Shown: piece after piece, positions 21,637 through 33,660 of the stretch
Numbering within the stretch: the first letter of the stretch is position 1
How the letters are laid out: each line of letters opens with the position of its first letter
Origin: Aralia elata
Taxonomy: Eukaryota > Streptophyta > Magnoliopsida > Apiales > Araliaceae
DNA length: 64,000 nt
Assembly (NCBI GenBank): GCA_034770075.1
Contig: CM068377.1
Span: forward strand, 52,756,275-52,820,274
Reading direction: 5' to 3'
Notes under the pieces: generated by a model
Seen by the model: only the letters and a program-made list of their open reading frames with translations
Databases searched by the model: none
Told to the model about the DNA's origin: nothing
Made by a program: the position numbers and the translations under genes

Positions 21637-22478
21637 TCACTGCTCATCACGACAGATCCGAGCCTGCTGACCAGAGAATGCTCCATTCCTGACCCTGCGA
21701 CGAACAGAGCGACTGGACTCCCCTACCTCAGTCCGGGATCTCCTGTAAGCTGCATCTAGGGCATGGCCTAGGGACTCTATCCTCACAGATCTGGCCTCCA
21801 GCTGGTCCTCTAGCTGATCAACCCTCCTGGCCTCGCTGGCCCAGGCCTCCCTGGCCCAGGCCTCCCTGACGCGCATCCTCGCAGCCACCTCCAGTCCAGC
21901 CTCGAACCTCATAGCCTCCTGTTTCGCCCTCAGGTGGGCGATCTGTAAATCCCTCTGCTCCAGTCTCTCCCTCAACTCAGCGTTTCGGGCCGCTAACTGA
22001 TGTAGCAGTGGTCCGACCTGCTGTGCTGAGGACTCGTAGCCCTGCAGCTGTACCTTAGCCACCCCTAAGTCATGCTCGAGCTGGTAGGCCAGGTCTCTGT
22101 ACTGGTCCTCCATAAACTGATGGGTCTGGTTTGTTCCTCCAAATGAGCAATCCGAGCCTCCAGCTCCTCATTTTTGTCAGTCAACCCCTCGATGATATCA
22201 TCGGCAGTGGACCCCATGCCATCAACATCAGTAGGTGGCTCCTCTCCCTCGGTCTCGGGGTCCTCCTCCTCAGCCTCTGGATCCTGACTGCCCGACCTCA
22301 TGACTCTACCTACCACCGGCTCTGGTAGCTCCCTCTGGTAGTCCTCCTCCGACTCGGACTCCTCCTGTAGTAATCCTGGGTCAGTAGGAGCATAGCCCAC
22401 CAGCTGCTCTGAAACTACTGGTATGTCTGTAAATATCTCCTCCTCTCGGACTCCACTAGTCTCCCCTACGACAGCCAT
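21637..22478 (-). pseudogene. Element B leader ORF upstream of gag: acidic N-terminus plus coiled coil
   Basis: Lies between the primer site and gag, in the same sense. The start is chosen as ATG at 22478 (MAVVGETSGVREEE), because the preceding TTTGTAGG context is shared by elements A and B and starts align there. The N-terminal ~110 residues are acidic (EESESEEDYQREL, PEAEEEDPETEG). The C-terminal ~180 are coiled-coil-like (NEELEARIAHLEEQ, AELRERLEQRDLQIAHLRAK, VDQLEDQLEARS), ending in a basic Ser-Arg stretch. A one-base deletion near 22120, relative to A, splits it into two overlapping frames. I do not recognise the family. Homologues sit at the same place in A, C and D. Confidence 0.75.
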
Positions 22479-22710
22479 CCTACAAACACACAAAAACTAA
22501 CGTTAGTACAGCAATAAAATATATTCATTGAAGAAATGAAATTATATTTCATTGGGTACTACTCGACTCGATGAATTCCCCAATTTATCAAAACCACATA
22601 TGATAAATCTCCTCGATTTATCTCCTAACACTCGATACGAGTTTACTATGAAGGTTATGACCTAGGTTTCGCGATCCTAAAGTTTATAACCTACAGCTTT
22701 GATACCAACC
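22479..22710 (-). other. Element B untranslated leader with Met primer-binding site
   Basis: At 22696-22707 the minus strand reads TGGTATCAAAGC, matching the initiator-tRNA-Met primer site (TGGTATCAGAGC) with one change, three bases from the LTR end at 22711. The rest is AT-rich leader without a gene. Element A has the same site at 29576-29587. Confidence 0.8.
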
Positions 22711-22893
22711 TGTGACGCCCCCAAATTCGGGTCTCCAATACCCGGATCCGGTCATCACGATCCAATACAAACATTCACCTCTAACAACATATAGGAACTA
22801 AAATGCGGAATAAAATAAACATACGTTGTTCATTACAGGGTGTTACTAGTCCCAGAATACAAATAACCTTAAATACATACACAATTCATACCC
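22711..22893 (-). repeat. Truncated 5' LTR start of element B
   Basis: Matches the first 183 bp of LTR B in plus-strand order (TGTGACGCCC ... CAATTCATACCCTG), then stops. The sequence switches to gag of element A without any LTR terminus. The switch point shows only a short microhomology (CTGTT/CTATT). Confidence 0.9.
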
Positions 22894-23730
22894 TGTTGGC
22901 CTGTTGGCTTGACTGGCTGGTGGCCCGTAGTTCAATCGGTTGCTGTTTCCACTGTTGTTGTTGCTTCGGTTGCCACTCCCGGCGTCGCCCTTCCTCTTCG
23001 GGCAATCCTTGATCTGGTGGTCAGGTGATCCACAGGAGAAACAACCTCCTTTCGGCTTGTTAGGGCACTGTGGGGCCATGTGCCCAGGTTGTCCACAACG
23101 GTAACACACGCTTTTCCCTTTCATGCATTCTCCCGTGTGGTTCTTGCCACAATTGTTGCACCTACCTGGCTTCTTCACCTCCCCTCCAGATTTGTTTCCC
23201 CCGGAGGACTGACTCTCGACCCATTTTTGTTTGTTGGGGTTACTGCCCCCGCTGCTTCCTGCCTTCTGGCCCTCGTGATCCTTCTTCTTTTCCTGATTGT
23301 ACTTAGTCAGGGCCTCACTGCCACCCTCTACAATGATCGCCCTCTCCAACAATTCTGCAAATGTCTTGATTTTCAATACCGCAACGGAACAGTATAACCA
23401 TGGTTTCAACCCTTGTTCAAATCTACGAGCTTTCCTTTCCTCTGTGTCGACTTGGTGAGCTGCAAACCGTGCCAACTCATTAAACCTAGCCGCGTACTCA
23501 GCCACGGACATGTTTCCTTATTTTAGTTCCAGGAACTTGATCTCCATCTCTTGCTTCATGCTCTCTGGAAAGTAATTTTCCAAGAACATCTCCTTAAAGC
23601 GTTCCCATGCGACAATGCCTCCTTCCACTCGGCCCCTGTTGGCCTTCCACTAGTAGTTTGCCTCGCCCTTTAACATGAAGGTAGCAAAACTTGTTTTTTG
23701 TTCCTCTGCCACCCGTGCTACCTCGAAGAC
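22894..23730 (-). pseudogene. Duplicated segment of element A gag
   Basis: Near-identical copy of 11674-12511, including the two nonsense codons (CTAGTAG near 23650 and CTTATTTTAG near 23518), the three zinc knuckles and the AAGAC junction with the LTR that follows. Its minus-strand frame runs out into truncated LTR at 22893, giving a chimeric C-terminus. Sharing the same stops shows that it was copied after gag of A had already decayed. Confidence 0.92.
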
Positions 23731-26700
23731 TGTGACGCCCCCAAATTCGGGTCTCCAATACCCGGATCCGGTCATCACGATCCAATACAAACATTCACCT
23801 CTAACAACATATGGGAACTAAAATGCGGAATAAAATAAACATACGTTGTTCATTACAAGGTGTTACTAGTCCCAGAATACAAATAACCTTAAACACATAC
23901 ACAATTCGTACCCTATTAACTATCAGGGATTTAATTACACTATAGTAATTAACTACACAAAATTTTATCTTCTGCTACATGAAGTCTATCACTTCATCTT
24001 TTCCTTCCCTTTGTTCTTCCCTGACGTCTCGGGTTTAGCTGCAATGAGATCATGATATAACAAGAATGAGCAACGAGTTTGCCCAGCAAGTTTAAAGTAT
24101 GACAATAAGGATATATCATGATGAAGGGATATTAAGGAATTTCAACATTAGAAAAATAAGAAGCAAGAACAATAATTGCTTTTAGAACAATTGATAGTCA
24201 AATAGACTTTGAACGATAACTTCCAAAGGAGTCAATAGTTGGTTGACCCTCTGGTTACTGGCTACAGAATAACGTACTTGAGGGGATCAGCCTCGCGTAC
24301 CCTATGTATATGCATAACATTTAATTCTGCTACTTGTACCTTATATACGGTACGTGGGATACTCCCTTATAAATAAAGGGGTGTTCATACAGTCTAAGAA
24401 TCCTTACCATTGATTGGTTCAGATAGCTTTTATAAATTCTCACATATTTGTCTGACCGAACAAAGGTTCAGACTTAACCATGAATGGTTTATAAATTCCT
24501 GAATTTAAATATACGAATTTCAATTGCACGAGTGCGAATGGCAATAAATATACAGATGTGGAATAATTTTGAAAGTAATTAGACCACTTAAGGCATGCTT
24601 GGAGATAAAAACTCAAGCTTAAAGAATAACTTGCAACAATATATATATATACCTTTTTGCACGAATTAAAAATAGTGCATAAGGCTTAGAAATTTGCTCA
24701 ATGTAAAAGTTGAGTAAAGAAGAACTTGCAATAATGTAAGAAGTTTAGGGTTAGGAACTTGCCTGTTTGCTCAGCTACAGATAAATTCTAGCTTTACTTA
24801 ATTGATCTTGAGTGACCTATCATTGGGTAAAGTCGATTTTATCAATTAACAGTTGTATATTGGCACCTCTCACTATACCTTTTACTCAACAGGTAAAATT
24901 CACCATCTATATTTAATTACTATTCCACATTAGCTAAACAGAAATTAATAATCTTTAGCTATTAAATGGATGGTAGCTAATCATGATTACTTATTCTTTG
25001 GTTTCCCCGGATTTATTACCCTTATCAGTCCCTGAACATGGTTTAACAATCCTTATTTATTACGATAATAATTATCTCATTACCTTTAGTCATACTTAAT
25101 TATTATCAAATATTATTTGAATAACAATTAAATATTTACTATCTTATTTATTATTTATTGATAAATGATAAGTAACTATTTATTAACTTTACGTATACTT
25201 AATTATTATTTACGATTAAATAATAATTAAATATTTATTACCTTTATTTATTATTTATCGATAAATAATAAATAATTATTTGTTAACCTTGTTCATTATC
25301 ATTTAATATTAATTAAATAATAATTAAATATCTATTATCTTTATTTATTATTTAATGTTAAATAATAAATAATCATTTTATTAACTATATTCATACTTAA
25401 TTATTATTACTTAAATAATAGTTAAATATTTATTATCTTTATCTATTATTTATTGATAAATAATAAATAATTTATTTCATTGAATATTTGTTATCTTTAT
25501 TTATCACTTATTGACAAATAATCAAATTATTAACTTAATTCATACTTGATTATTATTTAATAGTAATTAAGCAATAATCAAATATTTATTAGCTTTATTT
25601 ATTAGTTAAGGATAAATAATAAATGATTAAATTATTAACTTTATTCATATGTATTTATTATTTATTAATAATTATTTTATTAGCTTTATTCATATTTAAT
25701 CATTATTATTATTAAATAATAATTAAATATTTAGTACTTTGTATTTATTGATAACTAGTAATAATTTTATTTATTGGTTTTAATAGCTAGATAATTACAA
25801 GAGCATTTTAACTAAAACTAGTTAACCAATAATTTAGCCATTACTAGCATAGTTAATTTAACAATTTAGGCAACCATTAGACTTCATTTGTTAATTATTT
25901 TTGCTTGAATAATCCAATGAATTACAACCAATTTGGAAATTGACTAACTTATTGCCTAACACCACTAAACATCACAGTTCCTGCAATAACCTTTCAAGCT
26001 CATTGCAGCCCAACAAGAACAACACAGTACTGATTCCCCACATTAAAACCAACCCAGACAAGGTAACCCCATACCAGTCTCTTAACTGAGGGGACCAACA
26101 CAATGAAATGCTAATATATGTATAAATTTCACAATAGTACAGTCCCAAAACAGGCATATAAAAACTAATTTCACCGGCTGCTAGAACCTTTAAGGTTCAT
26201 AATTAACAGCTTCTCAATCAACTATGGAATACCATACACTGTATAGTAGAATCAATGCCAACACAACACAGTTGGTAATACAAAAACCAAGTATACAAGA
26301 AAAAAAAAATTGTACAAAACCCAAAACAGAGGACTATCTCAGTGCTATAAACGAATCCAATATCTTATTACCAGGTTTCCCAAATCAAAACCAAACAAGG
26401 ATATTAACAATTCATTACCAGATTTTAAACCCAAAAATTATAATACAATGTTCTGAGTTCTCAAACCCAAGCAGTTACAATACTTATACAGTGTAACCTA
26501 AATCAACAAGACCATAACAGTAGCTTAATAGCCTATTTTCTATACCTTGTGTTTGATCGCGCCGCTGTCCTCCTCCTTCTCCCACAGTACACCACCCAGC
26601 CAGTGGACATTCACGGCTAGTCTTCCCTGCTCCCTTTCTTCTCTGAATTTCCTCTTCCTCTAATTTGAAACCCAAATTTTTGTCTAAATTTCAAACCCTG

Positions 26701-27864
26701 ATTTAGGACTCACAATCAAAGGGTTCGGCAGCTATGGTTTAGGGGATGGGGGTCCAATTTATAGAAGAAATTTGACCCAAATGGGTTTGGGTATTACCTA
26801 GATGACCGGTTAAGGATCGTTGGTAGGAAGGGGGACAGCGACGGCGACTCACCGGCTGGCCTTTGAGCCGTGTGCCTCGCCGGTCACTTCGCCGAAAACC
26901 TGGGACCTTTGGTCCGTTTGATTTCTTCTGCTCGGTTGCTCCCTCAAACCCTCGAGTAACCGTCGGTCGACGTCCCTCCCGTCTTTCACTTGTCTGGCCA
27001 ATTTGTGACGCCGCCGGCTCCTTCCTCGCGTGCCGTCCAGCTCGATTGATTGAAGTCTGGGGTCGGACGTTCCCTCCCGTCTTTCGCTTGGCTGTGGATT
27101 TGAGGGGCCAGGGATTGCTACTTGAGAGATTAGGCTGATAGGATTTCCCCCAATTTGATTTCTTTGTCGGTATGAACCCCTCCCCATATGCGTTTACCAG
27201 TTGACCCAATTTGAGGGGAACGGGTACAACCCGTGGCTAGACAACCCGACTGAAGAGAGGATTGGCTCAGCCCAATTGGTTTAGTGACCAATTCAGTCCA
27301 CTTGGGTTGGGCCCAACTGAAATGAAGAAATTGGGGTCGGCCCAATTAGAAACACAATAGTTATGGACTCAGATTATCAAGATGGAAATTTGGGCCAATC
27401 CAATAAAAATGACCCAATTTAATTACCTTGACTAGCCCACTCATTTGACTCAATCAGGAAAGGGATTTGGCCCAATCCGGAAATGAAATAAAATAAAAGG
27501 AAAGAAATGGGCCAGTTCAATCAAAATAACATTATGGTTTTATTATTTTAATTGAATAATTAATCAAATTAATTAGTTAAATGTTTGTTTTAACCATAAT
27601 TCTTGCCCCGAATCCTTTAATAAAATATCTTTATTTATTATTTTCCCAAATTCCTGGCAAATCAAATCTTAGGGTCAACTCACTAATTTAATTAAACTAT
27701 TAATGAGTCCCTTTAATGCACAGAAAATTATTGGACCACGTATTTATATAATTAAATAATAATAATACTCACATGGATCTAATTAAATTCGAAAAATTTA
27801 GTATAGTGAATTTATTTATTAAAATAAATTCGATACAATGTTTTAAAAATTCTCGGACATTACA
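23731..27864 (-). repeat. Second full-length LTR of element B (after the duplication)
   Basis: 4,134 bp, same length as 12512-16645 with only scattered differences (for example at 24088, 24238 and 24418). It is flanked on both sides by AAGAC and A gag, so taken alone it has the form of a solo LTR of B in A. Confidence 0.93.
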
Positions 27865-28133
27865 AAGACCTTTTCTATCTCCTCAATACAGGTCTGCGCT
27901 TAGATTGGGTTAAGAGTTCCCTTGAACTCGGGTGGTCCAACCAATTTGAAATCTTTGAAATTTGTCAGATGATGCGCTGGCTCGGCTGCTGCTTGGGTCC
28001 CTCCAGGTGGCGGTCTTGATTGCATGGCTTCTGCCAGCATCTCCGCGAACATCCTCATTAGGTTGGATTGATTTCCAACCTCACTCTTTGACTCTTCAAC
28101 CTGTCGATTACGTGGTCGTCCTCTTGGCGACAT
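27865..28133 (-). pseudogene. Element A gag, N-terminal part
   Basis: Starts MSPRGRPRNRQVEESKSEVG at 28133. About 78 codons match the B gag N-terminus, with a TAA in place of GAA near 27900 (NPI-stop-AQ). It breaks at the AAGAC target site of B; the remainder resumes at 12506. Confidence 0.9.
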
Positions 28134-28409
28134 GATTTGAATTCTCGCTGATTTTTACCTATAATTTTATATTTTACACAATATGTCATTAAAATCAGCA
28201 ATCAAGGTTAGAAGCATCTATCAAACACATTTTATTTAAATGAAACATCTGCATTTATATTGATATACCACTGTTTGTTACAAAGACTAAACCTGTGGCA
28301 TACTTCTATAAATGCGCCACTACATGCCCTACCCATCATTCCCCCTGAGACAAAAGTGGGGAATCCTAACCCTTCATCCCTCAAGACTACAAAAGTTGGG
28401 GTTTAACTG
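28134..28409 (-). other. Spacer between leader ORF and gag of element A
   Basis: About 280 bp without a gene. It contains the AAAAGTGGGG/AAAAGTTGGGG motifs seen in the equivalent B spacer. Confidence 0.5.
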
Positions 28410-29345
28410 CTACCCCAAACCTAAATACAAATATAATGTTTCACAAGACAAACATGTCCATAATCTAGCAAAAGTGGGACCTATGGTACCCAAGAAAATA
28501 CAACCATCCATATCATATCTCTGCACGTCGTGCCGGATCCGAGCCTGCTGACCAGAGAATGCTCCATCCCCTACCCTGCGACGAACAGAGCGGCTAGACT
28601 CGCCTACCTCTGTCCGGGGCCTCCTGTAGGCTGCGTCTAAGGCATATCCTAGGGTCTCTATCCTCACTGCGCTGGCCTCCAACTGATCCTCTAACTGATC
28701 AACCCTCCTGGCCTCCCTAACCCAGGCCTCTCTGACATGCCTCCTCTCAGACACCTCCAGCCCAAACTCAAACCTCATAGCCTCCTGCTTCGCCTTCAGG
28801 TGGGCGATCTGTAGATCCCTCTGCTCCAGCCTCTCTCTCAACTCAGCATTTCGGGCCACAAGCTGATGTAGCAGTGGTCCGATCTACTACGCTGAGGACT
28901 CGTATCCCTGCAGCTGCATCTTCGCTACTCCCAGGTCATGATCGAGCTGATAGGCTAGGTCTCTATACTGGTCCTCTCTGATCTGGTGGGTCTGGTTCTG
29001 CTCCTCCAGATGAACTACCCGGCCCTCCAGTTCCTCATTCCTGCTGGTCAGTCCCTCTATAATATCGTCGGCAATGGAACCCATGCCATCCACGTAAGCA
29101 GGTGGCACCACTCCCTCGGTCTCGGGGTCCTCCTCCTCATCATCTGGGTCCTGACTGCCAGACCTCATAACTCTACCTACCTCCGGCTCTGGTAGCTCCC
29201 TCTGGTAGTCCTCCTCTGGCTCGGACTCCTCTAGCGGTACCCCTGAGGCAATAGGAGCATACCCCACCAGCTGCTCCGCAACTACGGGTATATCTAGGAA
29301 TGTCTCCTCCTCCTGGGTCCCACTAGTCCCTTCCCTGTTAGCCAT
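28410..29345 (-). pseudogene. Element A leader ORF upstream of gag
   Basis: Orthologue of the B leader ORF. It starts MANREGTSGTQEEETFLDIP at 29345 and runs in one frame, interrupted only by two adjacent TAG codons (28884-28889) that are CAG-CAG in B. Acidic N-terminus (EESEPEEDYQRELPEPEVG, PDDEEEDPETEG), then heptad-rich coiled coil (NEELEGRVVHLEEQ, RNAELRERLEQRDLQIAH, VDQLEDQLEAS) and a basic SSRSVRRRVGDG tail. No zinc finger, signal peptide or membrane segment is visible. Function is unknown. Element D has a diverged counterpart with Val/Glu/Ala/Pro repeats. Confidence 0.75.
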
Positions 29346-29575
29346 CCTACAAACACAGATAGAGATAACAGATATCAGTATCATAATAAAATATGTTCAT
29401 TGATAGAATGAAATGATATTTTATCATGTACAACTCGGCTTGGCAGATTTCCACAATCCACCCCCAGACAAGACCATTACCTGAATCTCCTTGATTCATG
29501 TCCTAGCGTACTCAATACGAGTTTAATGCTAAGGTTATAATCTAGGTTTCGCAATCCTAAAGTTTATAACCTACA

Positions 29576-29587
29576 GCTTTGATACCA
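29576..29587 (-). other. Primer-binding site of element A (tRNA-Met initiator type)
   Basis: Minus-strand TGGTATCAAAGC three bases inside the 5' LTR end at 29591; one mismatch to the usual Met primer site. Confidence 0.8.
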
Positions 29588-29590
29588 ACT

Positions 29591-32500
29591 TGTGACGCCC
29601 CCAAATCCGGGTCTCCAAGTACCCGGATCCGGTCATCACGATCCAATACAACCATTCACCTCTAACAACATATGGTAACTAAAATGCGGAATATAATAAA
29701 CATACGTTGTTCATTACAAAGGTGTTACTAGTCCCAGAATACAAAAAAAAAAATCCTTAAACACTTACACAAATCCATACCCTAAATAAAAGTTAGGGTT
29801 TAAATTACATTAACAGTAATTAACTATACGTAAATTTAAAATCTGCTACATGAAGTCTATTACTTCATCTTTTCTTTCCCTTTGTTCTTCCCTGACGGCT
29901 CGGGTTTAGCTGCAATAAAGTCATGATATAGCAAGAATGAGCAACGAGTTTGCTCAGCAAGTTTAAAGTACAACAATAAGGATATATCATGATGAAGGGA
30001 ATATAGAAAGAAAATTCGACAATCATCAGAAGCAAGGACAATAAATGCTTTTAGAACAATTGATAGTCAAGTAGACTTTGAACAATAACTTCCAAAGGAG
30101 TCAATAGCTGGTTGACCCTCTGGTTACTGACTACAGAATAAGTACTTGAGGGGATCAGCCTCGCGTACGCTGTGTATGCATAACATTTAACTCTGCTATT
30201 TGTACCTTATATACGGTACCTGAGGTACTCCCCTATAATAAAAAAGGGTGTTCATTCAGTCTAAGAATCCTTACCATTGATTGGTTCGGATAGCTTTTAT
30301 AAATTCTTACATACGTGCCTGACCGAGACAAGGGTCCAGACTTAATCATGGATAGTTCGTGAATTTCAGAACTTAAATAATTATACGAATTTAAATGCAC
30401 CAGTGCGAATGCCAATGAATACATAGATGTGGAATAATTTCAAAAGTAATTAGACCACTTAAAGCATGCTTGGAGGTAAGATTCAAGCTTAAAGAATAAC
30501 TTGCAATAATATATACCTTTCGCACGAGTTAAAAATAATGCATAAGGTTTAGAAATATTGCTCAATGTAAAAGTTGAGTAAGATAGAACTTGCATTCAAT
30601 ATACTGAAAGAATGAAGTTAGGGAACTTGCCTGTTTGCTCAGCTACAGATAAAATTTAGCTTTAATTAATTGATCTTGGATAACCTATCAGTTGATAAAG
30701 TTGGTTTATCCATTAGCATTGTATAATTGTCTATCGATACACTCACTTATGTTATTTATTTGGCAGACAACCAATTCACCATATACATTTAATTACTAGT
30801 TAACATTAGTTAAACAAAAATTAATTTAATGGCCTCTAGCTATTAAATAATAGTTAATCATGGTTACCTATTATTTGAGTACTCAACTATTACCATTATT
30901 CCCTTCTAAATATGGGTTAACAATAATAAATTTACTATGGTTTAATAGCAACTAGAAAATAGTTGATCCCTTATTCAATTTTATTTACCCTTAATTACCC
31001 TTCACCCTTAAGGGTAATTGAGTAATTATTATTCTTGTTCCTTATTCACATTAAATACTTACTGTATTAATTCTACACACACTTAATTATTATTTAATAT
31101 TAATAATCGTTAAGTGTTTATTATCTTTATTTACACTTTATTATTATTAGTAATAGTTAAAAATTCCATATCTTTATTTATTATTTATTGCTAAATAATA
31201 AATAATTATTTGTTAACTTATTCATACTTAATTATTAATAAATATTCACTACCCTTATTTATTATTTATGATAAATAATAAATAAGTAATTTACTCATTT
31301 ATTATTACTTAACATCGGTCAAATAATAATTTAAATATTTATTATCTTTATTCATTATTATTCTGATAAATACATAATTACTTTATTAATTTTATTCATA
31401 CTTAATTATTATTTATTATTAAAATAATAATTAAATATTTGTAACACTTACTTATATTTAATTATTATTTAGGATTAAATAATAATTACATAGTTATTAC
31501 CTTTATTTATTATTTATGGATAAATAATAATTAATCTATTAAGTTATCCATACTTGGTTATTATTTAATAGTAGTTAAACAATAATCAAATATTTATTAG
31601 CTTTATTTATTATTTAAAGATAAGTAATAATAATTAACTTATTAACTTTATTTATATTCAATTATTATTCAATATCAAATAATAATTAAATAATTATTTT
31701 ATTATTAAATAGTTACTACCTTTATTTATTAATTATTGATAAATAATAAATAATTACTTTGATAACTAAATATTTATAACATTTACTTATACTTAATTAT
31801 TATTTAAGATTAAATAATAATTAAATATTTATTTCCTTTATTTATCGTTTATGGATAAACAATAAATAATTATTTAGTTAACTTGTTTCTAATTAATATT
31901 GATTAAACAATGGTTAATTATTCATTATCTTTATTTAATATTTATTGATAAATAATAGTAATTATTATATTAGCTTTGTCCCTTAACAGTTGCCCAAACA
32001 TTTACTACCGAGTAGCTGGGTTCGATTCCCAATCACACCCAAATAAAAATTTTGCAGAGTACTGCTTCATAATATATCCTCCCCTGTTTCCAGGCTTGCA
32101 AAACATGTATAATACCCAAAATCCAGCTTCCTACAACAAGCTACAACAACATAACCTAACAGTATGCTACCATCAATATCCCATCCAAACCCAGTCAATA
32201 TTACCAATCCTAGGGCAGAAAAATTTTCAAGGAAACCAAGTTACCAGAACCATCCCTTTAATCTAATACAGAGAAATACAATATCCAAATACAGAGATAG
32301 AGTTCAATTCAATCCCAATACTCAGAACGAAATAACCCAATACAAAGAAATGAACCACCCAAAACAGAGGAAAATACCATACACACAGTTGACAACACAA
32401 ATTCGAGTACGAAAGAAGGAAAATTTATACAAAACCTAAAAACTATCACAGTAGCTCATTAACCCAATGTTGTACCTTGGGTTCGATCGACTTGCTGCCT

Positions 32501-33655
32501 TTCTTCTTCTCCCACAATACAACACCCAGTCGGACATCCGCCGCCGATGGTTCCCTTGATCCCTCCCCTTTGCTGCGACTGCCTTCTCTTTGAAAGTAAA
32601 AAAAAATATTTAACAGCTTCGTTTAGGGTTTGGGGGAAAAGGGTTTCAATTTATAGGAGAACATTTACCCAACTTACTGGGTAATGCCCTAGCCAGTCAA
32701 ATCAGTGACCGACGGTAGGAGGTGTGGGCCTATGGCCGCCTGCAGACCCTCACAGCCCCCCTCTATGTCGTCCAATCGCCTCGGTTGATGCTCCTTGACT
32801 TAGCCCCTTGGTCCGACCGATTGGCGCTCGGTTGCCCACCTCGAACCCTCGATTAACCTACCGGTCGTCGAGTCCCTCTCTCATCCCAACAGCCGGTCTC
32901 TACACACTATCGCCGGCGCACGGCTTGGTGTGACCTTCTCCCCTACACCTGTCTTGTTTTCGCCTGATCGATTGAGGGGTTTGCCTTCTTCTTGCTCGGT
33001 TAGCCTCAATTACACCCTCGATTGGCCTTTCCCCCAATTAATCTACCGATTTCCCAAACCCACAAAAAAATGGACCGACCCGAGTGGACTTTGCCCCGCC
33101 CGCTGGAAATAAATTTGGGCTTATCCCAATGGTTGGGCCAGCTGAAATATAAATGAGAGATGGCCCAATGGGAAAATAAGGAGATTTTGGGCTCAGCTAA
33201 AACTGGTTCGGCCCAGCAGGGAATGGAAAGGAGTTTTGGCCCAATCAAATTTAGAAAGAACTTGGGCCAGTCCAATTAAGAGGAAAATGACCCAATTAAA
33301 TTAACCACCTTGTATTACTACTATTTTAAATTAATAACTACTTCAATTAATTAATTGTTTTAAAATATTTACTCTAACCATAGTTCTTTATTCGAATTAT
33401 TTAATCCGATAATGATAGGATTATTTATTTAATCCTTCCAAGTTTTCTTGCTAATAAATTCGTAGGGTTGACTCACTAATTTATCCGGACTATTAGTGAG
33501 TCCCCTTAATGCAAGGAAATTTTATTGGACCATATAATTATATAATTTAAATAATAATGTTTACACGGATCCAATTAAATCCGAAAAATTATATAAAATG
33601 AATTTCATTTGTCAAAATAAATTGTACAATGTTTTGAAAATTCCTGGACATTACA
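29591..33655 (-). repeat. 5' LTR of element A
   Basis: Same length (4,065 bp) and order of parts as 4126-8190: TATA box at 32648-32656, AT-rich palindromic block 30900-31970, hairpin motif 29931-29961, B-box-like segment at 32016-32040. Substitutions and a few small indels separate the pair. Confidence 0.92.
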
Positions 33656-33660
33656 TCCAT

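Larger units (their letters stand above)
12512..27864 (-). mobile_element. Chromovirus B (Tekay/Del-like), young, rearranged, nested in gag of A
   Basis: Minus-strand element with left LTR 12512-16645, internal region 16646-22710, and a right LTR start at 22711 that breaks off after about 183 bp. The break joins a copy of A gag (22894-23730), which leads into a second full 4,134-bp LTR (23731-27864) and then the rest of A gag. The two full LTRs have equal length and differ at only scattered positions by eye, so the element is recent. Coding capacity is nearly intact: one frame with two TGA codons. It is the best-preserved element in the window. Confidence 0.92.
4126..33655 (-). mobile_element. 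Chromovirus A (Ty3/gypsy, Tekay/Del-like), minus strand, interrupted by B
   Basis: Complete but dead element. It has two LTRs of identical length (4,065 bp; 4126-8190 and 29591-33655) with TG..CA ends, TSD TCCAT, a Met primer site, a polypurine tract, and gag-protease-RT-RNase H-integrase-chromodomain in minus orientation. Very long LTRs, a chromodomain at the pol end and a purine tract just before a TGTAATGTCC start are features of the Tekay/Del chromoviruses (family knowledge). The coding part holds several nonsense codons and a one-base deletion. Gag is split by element B at AAGAC. Confidence 0.92.

Noticed and set aside
22846..23511. Chimeric 221-codon frame ending in LTR sequence as a novel fusion gene
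   Set aside because: It is the duplicated, nonsense-bearing gag of A running into LTR B; no promoter or intact start.
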